This document shows positions 39,319 through 50,053 of a stretch of DNA of 64,000 bases, piece by piece. The stretch's first letter is position 1; every line of letters begins with the position of its first letter. The stretch is taken from contig OZ026530.1 in assembly GCA_964019695.1 (NCBI GenBank), positions 29,618,690 through 29,682,689 on the forward strand, in the 5' to 3' direction. Source of the stretch: Loripinus fragilis (taxonomy: Eukaryota; Mollusca; Bivalvia; Lucinida; Lucinidae). The translations under genes were made by a program, and so were the position numbers. Below the pieces are notes generated by a model, which was given only the letters and a program-made list of their open reading frames with translations, was not told the DNA's origin and ran no database searches.

Positions 39319-40310
39319 CTTTCCTGCCATTTGTGAAATTGCTGTTTGCTCTATCATCTGCCTTTGTACTTTGGTAGCCTATCTTGCAAACAATATGGAT
39401 CCAGATCAGACTGCACTCTTTGGAGCAGTCTGATCTGGGTTCATAATGTTTACATCCCTTTGGAGCAGTCTGATCTGGGTTCATAATGTTTGCATCCCTT
39501 TGGAGCAGTCTGATCTGGGTTCATATTGCTTGCTTCCATGGTAAAAGTGACAATTGTTTCCTGCTTTATCATCTGCCTATGTACTTTGGTAGCCTATCTT
39601 GCAAACAATAAGGATCCAGATCAGACTGCTCCCTTTCCCTTTGGAGCAGTCTGATCTGGATTCATATTGTTTGCTTCCATGGTAAAAGTGTGACAATTGT
39701 TGTCTGCTTTCTCTTCTGCCTATGTACTTTGATAGCCTATCTTGCAAACAATATGGATCTAGATCAGACTGCTCCCTTTGGAAGGTTCATAATGTTTGCT
39801 TCCATGGTAAAAGTGACAATTGTTGCCTGCTCTATCATCTGTCTATGTACTTTGGTAGGTTATCTTGCAAACAATATGGATCAAGATCAGACTGTTCCCT
39901 TTGGAGCAGTCTGATCAGGGTTCATTATGTATGCTTCCATGGTAAAAGTGACAATTGTCGTCTGCCCTATAATCTGCCTATGTTCTTTGGTAGCCCATCT
40001 TACAAACAATATGGATCCAGATCAGACTGCTCCCATAAGGATTCATAGTGTTTGATTCCATGGTAAAAATGCTCTGGAATGCATTTAAATATATGCAGCA
40101 GATATAATAAGCAGACAGCATTTTCAGGCCGTCTGCTGAAATGTATAAGTAACTTTTTGACAAACAATGTGGACCCAGATCAGACTGCTCCTATAGGAGC
40201 AGTCTGATCTTGGTCCACACTGTTTGCCCCCATACTTATATAAGTCAAATAATGTTAGCAAAATATGCAGCAGCTGACTTAAGCAGATGACATTTTTAGA
40301 TGATTTTTTT
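39319..40310. repeat. FB-3 MITE region, internally amplified (~150-bp units)
   Basis: Units carry TTTGGTAGCCTATCTTGCAA, then CCAGATCAGACTGCTCC, its complement GGAGCAGTCTGATCTGGG, then TTGCTTCCATGGTAAAAGTG. They recur from about 39370 to 40080 roughly five times, with variable loss of the hairpin arm. The segment GGAGCAGTCTGATCTGGGTT is tripled at 39423-39525. A final hairpin lies at 40170-40230. Confidence 0.82.
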
Positions 40311-40430
40311 TTTGCTTAAAGGGTTAAATGGTTAATTTTCTTGAAGAATTCTCTTTTCAATACATATCATTCATTGAATATTGTGTATCATATATGTAAT
40401 ACATAATTTATTTCATTCATAGATATAGTG

Positions 40431-40627
40431 GAGGGCAGTGGGTCAGTGGTAAAGTGCTTGACTCAAGATCGAGGGGTTGCGGGTTCGAGCCTTATCGGCT
40501 GCACTGCATTGTGTCCTTGAGCAAGACACGTTAATCCCTGCTTAGTACTTGTTCAACCCAGGGAGACCCATTCCTTTATAACTGAAAGATTGTTGATGGG
40601 ACGTAAAGAATCAAATCAAACAAAACA
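40431..40627 (+). mobile_element. SINE (full length)
   Basis: It starts GGAGGGCAGTGGGTCAGTGG, with B box GGGTTCGAGCCTTATC and tail AATCAAATCAAACAAAAC. Confidence 0.86.
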
Positions 40628-40933
40628 GCTCTACATTTTGATGTAAATTTCATGAAAATCCAAACAAAAATAGAAAAGTTTAATATAGATGCATGAAATT
40701 TTGCATAAAAAAGTGAATGAAAAATGTTTTCATTCACATTTTTATGCAAATTTTCATGAGTTTTATGAAAGGCAAATAAAGCAATTTCTTATATACTTTT
40801 TAATCCTTTTAAAATGGAGGTCCAGTTATTTTGGACTGCATAATATTTTCACAATTTTGATGATCCAAATACTTTTTACCCAAAACGCAACAAGCCTCAG
40901 GCCCCAACTTCAGAAAGGTAGGAAAATTTGGCC

Positions 40934-41020
40934 TTTGTTTAGTACTGAAACCCTGGAAAGGGTCTAGACATGACTGAAAAATTGTTGACTGGGATGTAAA
41001 GCATCAACAAAAACAAAATC
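40934..41020 (+). mobile_element. SINE 3' fragment
   Basis: It runs from TTTGTTTAGTACTG to GGGATGTAAAGCATCAAC. Confidence 0.65.
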
Positions 41021-41059
41021 ATGCATGGATATACTCTTCATTTAGTTGCTCATTTATCT

Positions 41060-41235
41060 CATTGCCTCCTAGTGTCGTCAGCTCATAAGCTTTGTAATCA
41101 GATTGGATTGAGATCAGGCTCGATAGGCCTGATCTGGATTCAGTCTGTTTGACATTTGGATGGTATTCCTGAATTTTTCGAAAAGGTTGACCGCAGACGA
41201 CAAAAAGCGGGAAAAATTTCCCAGGGGGCATAGTA
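41060..41235. mobile_element. FB-1 foldback MITE (reverse orientation)
   Basis: It runs from CTCCTAGTGTCGTCAGCTC to ACCGCAGACGACAAAAAGCG, then GGAAAAATTTCCCAGGGGGC. The central arms are GATCAGGCTCGATAGGCCTG, then ATC. Confidence 0.75.
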
Positions 41236-41524
41236 AATGGAGCAGCCTATCTTAACCCTTTGTATACTAATGAATTCTTCCGTCTGGTTTGATACTATAA
41301 ACTTAGAATGGTTCATTATGTATATCAAGGGGTCAGGGGTTATATTTAATTGTTATAAATAAATAATATTGTATATGTTTCATAGAAGATCATTTAATAT
41401 GTCTTAGCAAACAGTGCAAACCCTGATGCAATGCGGCACTCTGCTTTAGATTTTATGGCATATTTGATAATACGTGTTTTAAATGTAAATTAAAGAATTG
41501 AATTTCAGATATTTAGCTTGCATT

Positions 41525-41640
41525 AGATGATGAAAAAATAGCTTTTTAATGTCTCCAAGATGCTCCTTGGGCCTCACAGACATTAAAAAAGCTACTATGA
41601 ACTTTTTGCATCATCTAATGAAAAGCTAAAAATTTTAATT
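41525..41640. repeat. Inverted repeat (stem about 45 bp)
   Basis: ATTTAGCTTGCATTAGATGATG faces CATCATCTAATGAAAAGCT, and AGCTTTTTAATGTCT faces AGACATTAAAAAAGCT, around a CCTTGGGCC loop. It lies just left of an FB-1 copy. Confidence 0.72.
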
Positions 41641-41660
41641 TCAATCTTTTACTTTTTATC

Positions 41661-41854
41661 TCCTAGTGTCGTCTGCTGATAACTTTTGCAAACAGTTAGG
41701 ACCCAGATCAGGCCCGACACAATGTCGAGCCTGATCTGGATCCAAAATGCTTGACACTCTGATCGTATTCCTGAAAGAATTTTTCGAAAAAGTTAATTTT
41801 GAAAAGTCAGCGGACGACAAAAAAGCGGGAAAAATTTCCCAGGGGGCAAAGAGA
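41661..41854. mobile_element. FB-1 foldback MITE (reverse orientation)
   Basis: It runs from CTCCTAGTGTCGTCTGCTGA to CAGCGGACGACAAAAAAGC, then CCAGGGGGCAAAGAG. The arms AGATCAGGCCCGAC and GTCGAGCCTGATCT flank ACAAT. Confidence 0.82.
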
Positions 41855-42125
41855 TAATAGATGAAACTCATAAGCACCATATAAATGCAATTTCTGTAGT
41901 ATTTATTGTAGATAGTTGTAATTACATGGCCAAAACACTTGGAGTGATTGATTTACCTGTTAATGACCAATGAAATATTCCATCCAGCTTGATACCTTAA
42001 GTTTGAATGGTTGATTACATTATATTGAAGGTTCATAGGCAGTTTTCATTCAGTTGCACTGCCCAAAGAAACAACAAAAAATGGTTGTAATTGAAAAAAA
42101 ACTTGGGCCAAATCAAAGGACCCAT

Positions 42126-42316
42126 AGGCCCAGATAAGGAAATTTTATGAGTGTAAAATTGTAATTATTTTCTTATCCATCAATTTAAACATGTGTCTTG
42201 GGTGCTCAAAAGAACCGTCTCATTAATGAGATGGTTCTTTTGAGTACCCACAACATATGTTTTGGATGAGGAATAAAGAAAATAGTTTTCCAATATGCAC
42301 TCTTATCTGGAGGCCT
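42126..42316. mobile_element. FB-2 foldback MITE (well preserved)
   Basis: The ends AGGCCCAGATAAGG and CTTATCTGGAGGCCTG are inverted. The centre is AACCGTCTCATTAATGAGATG, then GTT. Confidence 0.82.
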
Positions 42317-42360
42317 GGGGACCAGCTCAGTCTTTATAGTAAGCCACAAAATATTGCTAT

Positions 42361-42564
42361 GGGAGCACAGTGGCTCAGTGGTAGAGTGCTTGATTTGAGA
42401 CTGAGGGGCTGCGTTTCGAGCCTCATCGGTGTCGCTGTGTTGTGTCCTTCAGCAAGACATATTTATCCAAGCTTAGTACTGGTTCAATCCAGGAAGACCC
42501 ATCCCTGTTTAACTGAAAGATTGTTGATAGTACATAAAGAATCAAATCAAACAAAACAAACAAA
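42361..42564 (+). mobile_element. SINE (full length)
   Basis: It starts GGGAGCACAGTGGCTCAG. The B box lost two bases (GCGTTTCGAGCCTCATC). Confidence 0.85.
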
Positions 42565-44123
42565 TCAAGAGTCTATAAAGGGCAATGTAAATAATTGTTT
42601 CTTTTTGGGCAGTAATGTCATGGAGGACAGGAATAATGTTTTCGTGTCACCAATATAAATGTATATCTAAACTGCTGTATGTTTTGTAAATACTTTTTGG
42701 TCAACTGTTCAATAAACTACCAATGACTCTAGTTATGGTATTAAAGGGAAATGCTCACCATATAATTAATGAGCTTTGAATAAAGGGATTTGTCTATTAA
42801 ATCAGTTTGCTGCAATTTTTATCAAAATCTATCAAGAAATAAAGAAGTTATATGCATTTGAAGATTCCATTAATTCTTTTTTTGGAAGCCGCCATATTTG
42901 TGTGTTTATGACGTCATAGCCTCCTAATTATATATGCAAAAATGAAACCAATAAGATTTGAAAAATAATTTTCACTCTACTTTTATGTATATGTCTAATA
43001 TAACAATAAAGGATCATTTATACATGAAATCATGTGATTATATGCTAAAATAAAGATTTTATGCATCTTAATAACTTTTCATGCATCTCATTAGCATCTA
43101 TTTTATATTCAAAATTGAGGCTGTGACAGGATGTTATGAAAACTTCATTTATTAATAACATTCTTAATTCTCAACCGATTTTGATCAAGTTTGCACTAAA
43201 ATTGTTTTTGTTCAAATGCCTGTCTTTTCAGACACATTTACTTCTTGATCTGCGTTTTCCTTGAAATGCTGCATGCTTCTATAAGCGCACATTGAGCAGG
43301 CCTTTAGTTAAAAGTGTGTACAAAAAAAATTGAATAGACTGACCAGCGTAATTTACAGGTCAAGCTACATGTTTACTGTACATTAAACATGAATTGATCA
43401 ATCAAGGGCATGCTCGTGAGCATTCAACCGTTACACAATAGACGGACCGAAAGATAATTGATTAACTACCCTTAAATACATCTGATCAATTATTTAGACT
43501 TGGACCAGTGAGTGTCAGTATGTGCTCACATATTATGCAAAATATCTATAATTTACTTTCAAGCGTGTTCACATACTTATTAAATAAATGGTACTAAAAA
43601 GTGATTGTTTTTTTAGAGAAAAAAGACAATGCCATTGCATTGCCAGTTAAAGTCGACAATTAAAATGTACCCCTATTCTATGCACTATGTACAACTTAAC
43701 CAACTTGAGACCAGATGAAATACGGAAAGCACCTAGTTTCAACCATTGGAAATGAACAACTAAACACATACTTCAGACAACATTTGGCAGGACATTTAGC
43801 TTGCAGTTATAATTTTTGCGGGTACAACAGACCGCAAAAATTAAAAAACGCAAATATTTATCCTCATGTTTTTGAGGCAAAAACGCGAAAATTTGGCGAC
43901 CCGAAAATATTTCATTTTACAGTATATACTGTTCTTTACCTGTTTCTATGAAAAATAGTATAGTCTTATTATCATGCGTCTTTGAACCAACAGTAAATGA
44001 TTTAGCTGTAGATACTTTAAAAACTAACTTTATGTAGATAGGTACATTTAACATATTTTATGGGCTGAAAAGGCTGGCAACTTTCCATTCAACATTTTTT
44101 TCAGTAGTCTAGACCTCTCTTAT
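42565..44123. other. Non-coding AT-rich stretch
   Basis: The part from about 42745 to 43250 (AAAGGGAAATGCTCACC to TGATCAAGTTTGC, with GCCGCCATATTTGTG and ATGACGTCATAG) looks like a dispersed repeat relic. An FB-2 end fragment (CAGGCCTTTAGTTAAAAGTG) is at 43302. No gene is seen. Confidence 0.5.
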
Positions 44124-44320
44124 AGAGTGCAGTGGCTCAGTGGTAGAGTGCTTGACTTGAGACTGAGAGGCCACCGGTTCGAGCCTCACCGGCATCACTG
44201 TGTTGTGGTCCTTGAGCAAGACACATTTATCTTAGCTTAGCACTGGTTCTGTCCAGGAAGACCCGTCCCTGTTTAACAGAAAGATTGTTGATGGGACGTA
44301 AAGAATCAAATCAAGCAAAC
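44124..44320 (+). mobile_element. SINE (nearly full length)
   Basis: It runs from ATAGAGTGCAGTGGCTCAG to AATCAAATCAAGCAAAC. The A box and the B box GGTTCGAGCCTCACC are intact. Confidence 0.86.
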
Positions 44321-44388
44321 TCTTATAGACCTTTACAATGTCATTGTTTTCATCCTGGCTTATTGACCACATGATTTCATACCTATTA

Positions 44389-44460
44389 GCAGCTAGTAGC
44401 AAATTGTGTCCTCTGCTCATTATCTTTGCAAACAGTTTGGACCCAATGAAGGTAAACCGG
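44389..44460. mobile_element. FB-1 fragment
   Basis: Only GTCCTCTGCTCATTATCTTT and GCAAACAGTTTGGACCCA remain. Confidence 0.5.
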
Positions 44461-44852
44461 TTTTCTGCCATCAAAATTATGACCTGCTTTCAGATAAGTA
44501 CCAAGGGTTACAAATGATATTGGTTTGTGACCTTAGGCTAGTATTTGTAAATGAAAGTTTTTTTTCATTTGGAAGAAAATTTCATCTACACAAGAATCAG
44601 ATTCCCCCAATATTAAATTTAGAAGGGAAACTCTGTTTATATGTTTAACAGAAAAAGTACTTTACCTTAATAGGTATAAATGTGTAAATTTCATATTTAA
44701 GTGTATATTTAAGTGTTAATTTATAAGAAAATGGCTATCTATACATGTTTAACAATATACATGAGAACTTTAAAAATTTAGCCTTATGATACCAACGAGG
44801 ACTACAGCAGACGACTAATTTTATGATATCTGATTTTTCTCAGAAAATATGA

Positions 44853-44906
44853 CTTGATATTGCATGCGAATCGTCTGCTAGCAGACGATTCACATGCAAT
44901 ATCAAG
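44853..44906. repeat. 54-bp near-perfect palindrome
   Basis: CTTGATATTGCATG pairs with CATGCAATATCAAG and GAATCGTCTGC with GCAGACGATTC, centred on GCTAGC. There is one mismatch. A weaker outer pair (CAGCAGACGACTAATTTTA and AAAATATTGTCTGCTAC) suggests a small foldback element. Confidence 0.8.
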
Positions 44907-45280
44907 CCATATGTGGTGTCTTAGAGCTGAGACAAAATTTGAAAATATTGTCTGCTACAACATTTGGTGGTGCTTCTAAGGTAAGTTATTGGTATAATGA
45001 ATAAAGTCAGCATGCTGCAGTCTGAGGTAAACTGTTTTTTGCCTCACAAAGAAGAAAGTGATTGCGGGGTGGTCGACTTGATCCAAACTTATCTTGACAC
45101 ATTTAAGCGATTGTAGCTGCTTAGTACATTTGGCATTTTACGTCTGTTGACGTAATGGTTGCTAATCAGTCTCTTCTAGCCCATATTGGTTGTTGGCCAC
45201 GAAAGTATAGGGGACTGAAACTTCCGTGGACAGAGACATGCTGCTTATGCCTGCTGTACTGGAGAAGCACATGCTAATTT

Positions 45281-45285
45281 ATGGG
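45281..45285 (+). repeat. Target site duplication of the gypsy element, left
   Basis: ATGGG directly precedes the TG of the left LTR. The same five bases follow the right LTR at 50054-50058. Confidence 0.8.
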
Positions 45286-45443
45286 TGTTATGTCGCTGAA
45301 TTAATAACCAAAGTTCATTAGTGTGAATTTAATCAGCCATTACTCTAGTAGTACATTACAGATATTACGTTAGTAACGTTACGTTAGAAACGACGTCGTC
45401 TATAATTAGAAAGTCTATAAATATCACAATAGTCAATATCACA
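45286..45443 (-). repeat. 3' LTR (158 bp)
   Basis: It begins TG and ends CA on either strand and abuts the polypurine tract. Read on the element's strand it contains TGATATTTATAGAC, a plausible TATA region, and a GACGACGTCG palindrome. These lie in the part missing from the other LTR. Confidence 0.82.
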
Positions 45444-45594
45444 TTCCTCCCTAATTTTAAAAGAAGAAGCTTATATAAAAGTTAAGATAAATATTACAGT
45501 TGTGTTTAAAGAAATTATAAATAAGGAAATAAGTGTATATGTTAAAAGTTATATGAACCATTTTAGATTACTTGAACTAGATCTATATGTTGGT

Positions 45595-48500
45595 TCAAAG
45601 TTCTGTCTCTCTGTTTTTAAAACCTACAATATAGTCTTTTAGTTTAGATGGTGGTCTTCGTGTTCTTTGTGGTTGTTGCCTTCTCAGAGGTTCTTGTTGC
45701 CTGTTATCTTGTCTTCTTACTTCAACATTGTGTTGCTGGTTTCCATTCTCTTCGTTTCCGGAACCCTCTTGCATCGCTTCATTCTCTCCCTCATTTCTTC
45801 CCCCCTGTGTAGGTATCACCTCGGCTGTGTTAGGGATTCTTATCTGGCTGGGTCTGGATGAGCGCAGCAAGTGTTCTCGCCAGCCTCCGCTCCTAGCTTC
45901 ATGGAACAGCTTAAACTTTGAAGCATCTCTCTGCATGGTACGTCCATCCGATTTCCTCTTCGCCTCTATTGTCGATCCGCTTATCCCAATTATGAAATAA
46001 AATTCTTTTTCACAAGCTGAGGACCATTTATTTTGCTTTTTCTTCTTCAGCAGAACTCTGTCACCAATCTTAAATTGGTGCTTCTCAACTTTTGGATTTC
46101 TGTGCTGATTATTCCATTTCTGCTTGTACTGTTTGTCTCTTTTGGTTATCTCTCTTTCCATTTTGTGATATTTTCTACTGATAGAAAAAGAGCCATAATC
46201 AAGTTTAGTTCTGACATTTCTTTTCATAAGGGCTTCATATGGAGAGTATCCTGTCGCTGGATGCGGAGTTGATCTGTAACCCATTAGCATGTACTGTAGT
46301 GCAGAGTTGCTGGATCTTCCTTCGCTGTGTGCTATTTGTTCTGTCTTATTCAGCACCTTCATAAAACTTTCTGCCTCTCCGTTTGCCCGCGGGTGCTCAG
46401 GGGTAACTCTGTGGTGCTTAAACCCCATTTCACTGGCGAAGTTTCTGAAATCTAAGGAGTTAAATGGTGGTCCATTGTCTGATTCGAGTCTCTCAGGTAT
46501 TCCATGCATCGCGAATACCTTTCTTAGTCTATCGCATGTAACCTTGCATGAGGTTGATGTTAATTGCTCGACCACTGGAAATCTCGTCCGCTTATCTATG
46601 ATCACTAGATTGTAGTGACCATCTGGGTAAGGTCCACCAAAATCAACAGACAATGTATGCCAAGCTGTCTCTGGTATGTCTGATGGTTTCACTGGTTCCT
46701 GTCTGTGTTCAGTAGTGCATATCTGACATTCAAAGCATTTTGATACAGCGTCTTCGACCATGCTGTTGAGTCTTGGAAACCAATACTTGGCCCGTAGCAT
46801 CTGTTTTGTTTTTGTCATCCCGAAATGTCCCATGCTGTGGGCAGCTGTTATAACCTTTTTCTGTAATCTCTCTGGAATTACTATCTGTCTACAACGTAGA
46901 AGCAGTCCTTTAGCTTTACACAGTTCATGCCTTATCAGGAAATAAGGCTTTATTTCAGGCCTATCCTTGTGTTTTTCCCAGTCATTTTGTTTCATTATTT
47001 TCAAGATGTCTTGCAGGACTGGATCTGAGGATGTTGCTTCTTTTATGCTTTTCATAACTACCCCGTGTTCATTGCTGACTATCAAATTTATCGTTTTCTC
47101 TGTGTCGTCTTTTCCAGTTTCAGGTAGTGGATGTCGCGACAAGTAATCCAGGGGATCTGCTGCGTCCTTGCCTGGTTCATACACAAGCTCATAGTCAACA
47201 TCCTGCATTTCCATGATCCATTTCTCTATTCTAGGAGGTAGTTTTGTACAGGATTTGTTGAACATGGGGATCAGCGGTTTGTGAGAGGTCATAATCGTGA
47301 ATCTTGGCGCTCCTAGCAGGTACATGCTGAACCTTGATTTCGCCCATTTCACAGCCAACGCATCCTTTTCTGTCTGGCTATATCGCTTCTCCGCACTGGT
47401 CATCGATCTGCTTATGTAATGAACAGGCTGTAGTCCCTTTGCTGTCCTCTGAAATAACCCAGCAGATAGTCCTTCGTGGAAGCTAGCTTCTGTGCGAATA
47501 ACTATTGGTTTTCTTGGGTCGAAAAATGCCATGGTATCATCACTTGTTATACTGTCTTTTAATCTTTTAAAAGCTGCATCTTCCTCAGGGCCCCATGAGA
47601 AGGGAACATCTTGACTGGTTAGTCTCCTCAATGGTGCTGTAAGAACTGAGTAGCATGGAATGAACTTTGATAAGTAACCAATCATGCCGAGAAAGCTTTT
47701 CACCTCATCTCTTGATCCAGGTGGCTTGCATTCTTTCACTGCTATTACTTTCTCTTGTGTCGGTTTCAGCCCCTTATTTGTAAATCTATAGCCATAGAAT
47801 TCAAGCTCTTGAACTCCAAAAAGACACTTCTCTTTATTGAAAGTAATGCCGAAGTCACTTGCTCGCTGTAGGACTGTCTCTAGTGTTTTATTATGTTCAG
47901 CTATTGTGGTACCACCTATCAAGATGTCATCTCTTTGGTTTAGACAATGGGGGATATCTCCAAAAATTCTATACATTGCTTCGTCAAATAAGTCTTGCGA
48001 TGACTTTGCACCGAATATTAATCTTTTGGGTCTCATATTTCCCCATGGTGTACTAAATGTTGCAAGAGCTCTTGAGTCAGGGTGAAGGACCAGTTGGTGG
48101 TAACCTTGCTTCAAGTCCATTTTTGAGAAAATTGTGCAGTCATGAAACTTACATGTGAAATCTTCCACGACTGGCGCTTGTGAAATTCTGTTTCGCTCCA
48201 TTTGTTTGTTCAGGACTCTCAAGTCGACACTGGCTCTGATCATATGTGGCTCTAAGCTGTCTTTACTTACTTTGGAGTATCTTGGCTTTGGCTGCACAAC
48301 CAGAGGTGAACACCAAGTCACTGGCTCTCCTGGTTCAACTTTCTCAAATATCTCTTCTTTGACACATTCTTCAAGCCATTTTCTCAGAGGTTCTTGCAAG
48401 TAGTAGGGAACAGGTCGAGGTTTCTGTGCAACTGGCGTAGCGTCTGGTTTCATGGAAAACTTGACCAAAAAATCCTGCTTGTTTTTCTTGTCAAAAATTT

Positions 48501-49929
48501 CCCCGATACCCTTGAATACCTCCTCATGTTGTTGCAATATGATCTCTATATCAGACTTTGCTTTGTTGTCTAATATAGATTTGACGGCTTTGGTGTCTGT
48601 TCGTCGCAATTCATTAGATCCTTTAAGACTTCCATCTGGTCTGATCTCCAACATGCCAAGTTCGATAAGTGTCCTCCTACCCAGCAGTGGTGGTGAGTTA
48701 ATCTTGCCTTTTACAACTACGAATGTGGTGTCAGTCCCTCTTGTTTCATTGCGAGCTGTTGCCTTAAACTCGCCGGACACAAGCAGTTCGTTCTGTAGGG
48801 TGCTTAATCTTGTGCTACTGTCATGAAGTGCTAAGTTTTCATAAGATTTACGTTTCAATGCTTTGTAATGATATTCGTCCATCACATTGACGTCTGCTCC
48901 ACTGTCAGGTTCCATATGGACAATCACATCATTTATGACAATTGGCACAGTTTTTTCAAAGTCATTAACCTTGTTTACTTTTATCTTTCCAACTGTTAGA
49001 TGTCTCACAGTTTCATCTATGAAATGAGGGTCTCGGTCTTCATCACTCTCAGAATCATCACTCTCGGATTCGTTTGTTGCTCGTCTGACGTCTCTCCTGT
49101 CTCTCCTGTTGTCCGAAAATTGGTTCCCCCGTTTTCGCAGTGTCTCTTTTGATGACATACAAACAGTAGAAAAATGATTTGGCCTTCCACATTTGCTGCA
49201 GAATTTCCCATAAGCTGGACAAAGTTCCTTTTGCATTGGATGTGTTTTGCCACAATATTTGCATGTTTTACTTGACTCTTTTTGTCTAGCGTCATTTAGA
49301 CTCTTGTTTTTCTCCTTTTTGCGCTTACCGACCTTTGAAATACTGTTTGAGTTTTGCCTACCCATAACTTCTACTTGTTCAGAGGTATCCTCAAGAACCT
49401 GCATTTCTGCCAAAGTTTCTTTTAATGTCCATTTCTTATTCAGAACTCTGCGTACAAGATCTGTATTCTCAGTTGTTTGGATAATATGCTCCAATATTCT
49501 CTCGTCATCATCATGGAAATCACAGCTCTTGGATTTCTCTCTCAACCGGGCTGCATATGACACAGTTCCTTCCCATGCATGTGGCTTCATTTTCAGAAAT
49601 AAGTATCTGGCATAGTGTACATTTTTCTTTGGGGAAAAATAGTTACTCAACTTACTTTGCAATTTAGAATATACATCACCATCTTCAGAATCTTGCAGAC
49701 TCTTCTCTAATCTCCGTATTTCTGCACCTCCGTAGATCAGCATGGCGTCTTTCTTATCAGCTGCGTCGCTGATGCGGAAAAATCGCATTTCCCGCTCCAA
49801 TTCCTCAAGCCAGTCATCCCATTTTTCTCCCGTTGCTATGTGGTCTTCATCCACAGTAAACGGTTTTATCCTGAGATTCCTTCCTCCTTCAGCCATTTTG
49901 CAATTCTGGTTCTCTAGGATGTGCAGCAA
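45595..49929 (-). CDS. Gag-Pol polyprotein of gypsy retrotransposon (1444 codons)
   Basis: A single open frame encodes everything needed for retrotransposition. Domains in order: a Gag-like N-terminus; a Cys-rich zinc knuckle region at about residues 223-256 (CKYC, then CSKCGRPNHFSTVC); aspartic protease DSGADV near 342; reverse transcriptase with MDLKQGYHQL near 603 and the catalytic DD in QRDDIL near 667; RNase H near 810-885; integrase with an H-x3-H, C-x2-C finger near 1031-1067 and the D, D, E triad (VDFGGP near 1095, SDNGPP near 1150, NGEAESF near 1185). There is no chromodomain or envelope. Met12, in the context AAAATGG, is a likelier start than Met1. The RNase H motifs are atypical: TEAS for the usual TDAS, KDALA for the usual EALA and TSHKPL for TDHKPL. 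No stop or frameshift was seen. Confidence 0.95.
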   Translation of the reverse strand: MLHILENQNCKMAEGGRNLRIKPFTVDEDHIATGEKWDDWLEELEREMRFFRISDAADKKDAMLIYGGAEIRRLEKSLQDSEDGDVYSKLQSKLSNYFSPKKNVHYARYLFLKMKPHAWEGTVSYAARLREKSKSCDFHDDDERILEHIIQTTENTDLVRRVLNKKWTLKETLAEMQVLEDTSEQVEVMGRQNSNSISKVGKRKKEKNKSLNDARQKESSKTCKYCGKTHPMQKELCPAYGKFCSKCGRPNHFSTVCMSSKETLRKRGNQFSDNRRDRRDVRRATNESESDDSESDEDRDPHFIDETVRHLTVGKIKVNKVNDFEKTVPIVINDVIVHMEPDSGADVNVMDEYHYKALKRKSYENLALHDSSTRLSTLQNELLVSGEFKATARNETRGTDTTFVVVKGKINSPPLLGRRTLIELGMLEIRPDGSLKGSNELRRTDTKAVKSILDNKAKSDIEIILQQHEEVFKGIGEIFDKKNKQDFLVKFSMKPDATPVAQKPRPVPYYLQEPLRKWLEECVKEEIFEKVEPGEPVTWCSPLVVQPKPRYSKVSKDSLEPHMIRASVDLRVLNKQMERNRISQAPVVEDFTCKFHDCTIFSKMDLKQGYHQLVLHPDSRALATFSTPWGNMRPKRLIFGAKSSQDLFDEAMYRIFGDIPHCLNQRDDILIGGTTIAEHNKTLETVLQRASDFGITFNKEKCLFGVQELEFYGYRFTNKGLKPTQEKVIAVKECKPPGSRDEVKSFLGMIGYLSKFIPCYSVLTAPLRRLTSQDVPFSWGPEEDAAFKRLKDSITSDDTMAFFDPRKPIVIRTEASFHEGLSAGLFQRTAKGLQPVHYISRSMTSAEKRYSQTEKDALAVKWAKSRFSMYLLGAPRFTIMTSHKPLIPMFNKSCTKLPPRIEKWIMEMQDVDYELVYEPGKDAADPLDYLSRHPLPETGKDDTEKTINLIVSNEHGVVMKSIKEATSSDPVLQDILKIMKQNDWEKHKDRPEIKPYFLIRHELCKAKGLLLRCRQIVIPERLQKKVITAAHSMGHFGMTKTKQMLRAKYWFPRLNSMVEDAVSKCFECQICTTEHRQEPVKPSDIPETAWHTLSVDFGGPYPDGHYNLVIIDKRTRFPVVEQLTSTSCKVTCDRLRKVFAMHGIPERLESDNGPPFNSLDFRNFASEMGFKHHRVTPEHPRANGEAESFMKVLNKTEQIAHSEGRSSNSALQYMLMGYRSTPHPATGYSPYEALMKRNVRTKLDYGSFSISRKYHKMEREITKRDKQYKQKWNNQHRNPKVEKHQFKIGDRVLLKKKKQNKWSSACEKEFYFIIGISGSTIEAKRKSDGRTMQRDASKFKLFHEARSGGWREHLLRSSRPSQIRIPNTAEVIPTQGGRNEGENEAMQEGSGNEENGNQQHNVEVRRQDNRQQEPLRRQQPQRTRRPPSKLKDYIVGFKNRETEL

Positions 49930-49970
49930 ATAATCTTACTACAAAAAAATGTTTCTATCCTCGTCGCCAA

Positions 49971-50053
49971 TGTTATGTCGCTGAATTAATAACCAAAGTT
50001 CATTAGTGTGAATTTAATCAGCCATTACTCTAGTAGTATATCTGTAATGTACA
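49971..50053 (-). repeat. 5' LTR, shortened to 83 bp
   Basis: The first 68 bp on the + strand match the other LTR exactly. The remaining 15 (TATCTGTAATGTACA) are the reverse complement of the sequence at the same point in the 3' LTR (TGTACATTACAGATA, allowing one base). The outer 75 bp or so, with the putative TATA region, are absent. It still ends CA and is followed by the ATGGG target duplication. Confidence 0.8.

Larger units (their letters stand above)
45286..50053 (-). mobile_element. Ty3/gypsy LTR retrotransposon, coding-intact
   Basis: The minus-strand element has a 5' LTR at 49971-50053, a primer-binding site read as TGGCGACGAGG just inside it, one gag-pol ORF (49929-45595), a polypurine tract read as AGGGAGGAA at 45444-45452 and a 3' LTR at 45286-45443. 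The 68 bp shared by both LTRs are identical and a 5-bp target duplication is present, so insertion is recent. The LTRs are of unequal length, which is unusual. Confidence 0.93.

Noticed and set aside
45667..49615. Plus-strand ORFs of 60-124 codons across the gypsy element
   Set aside because: They are antisense shadows of the gag-pol frame, with no domain of their own.
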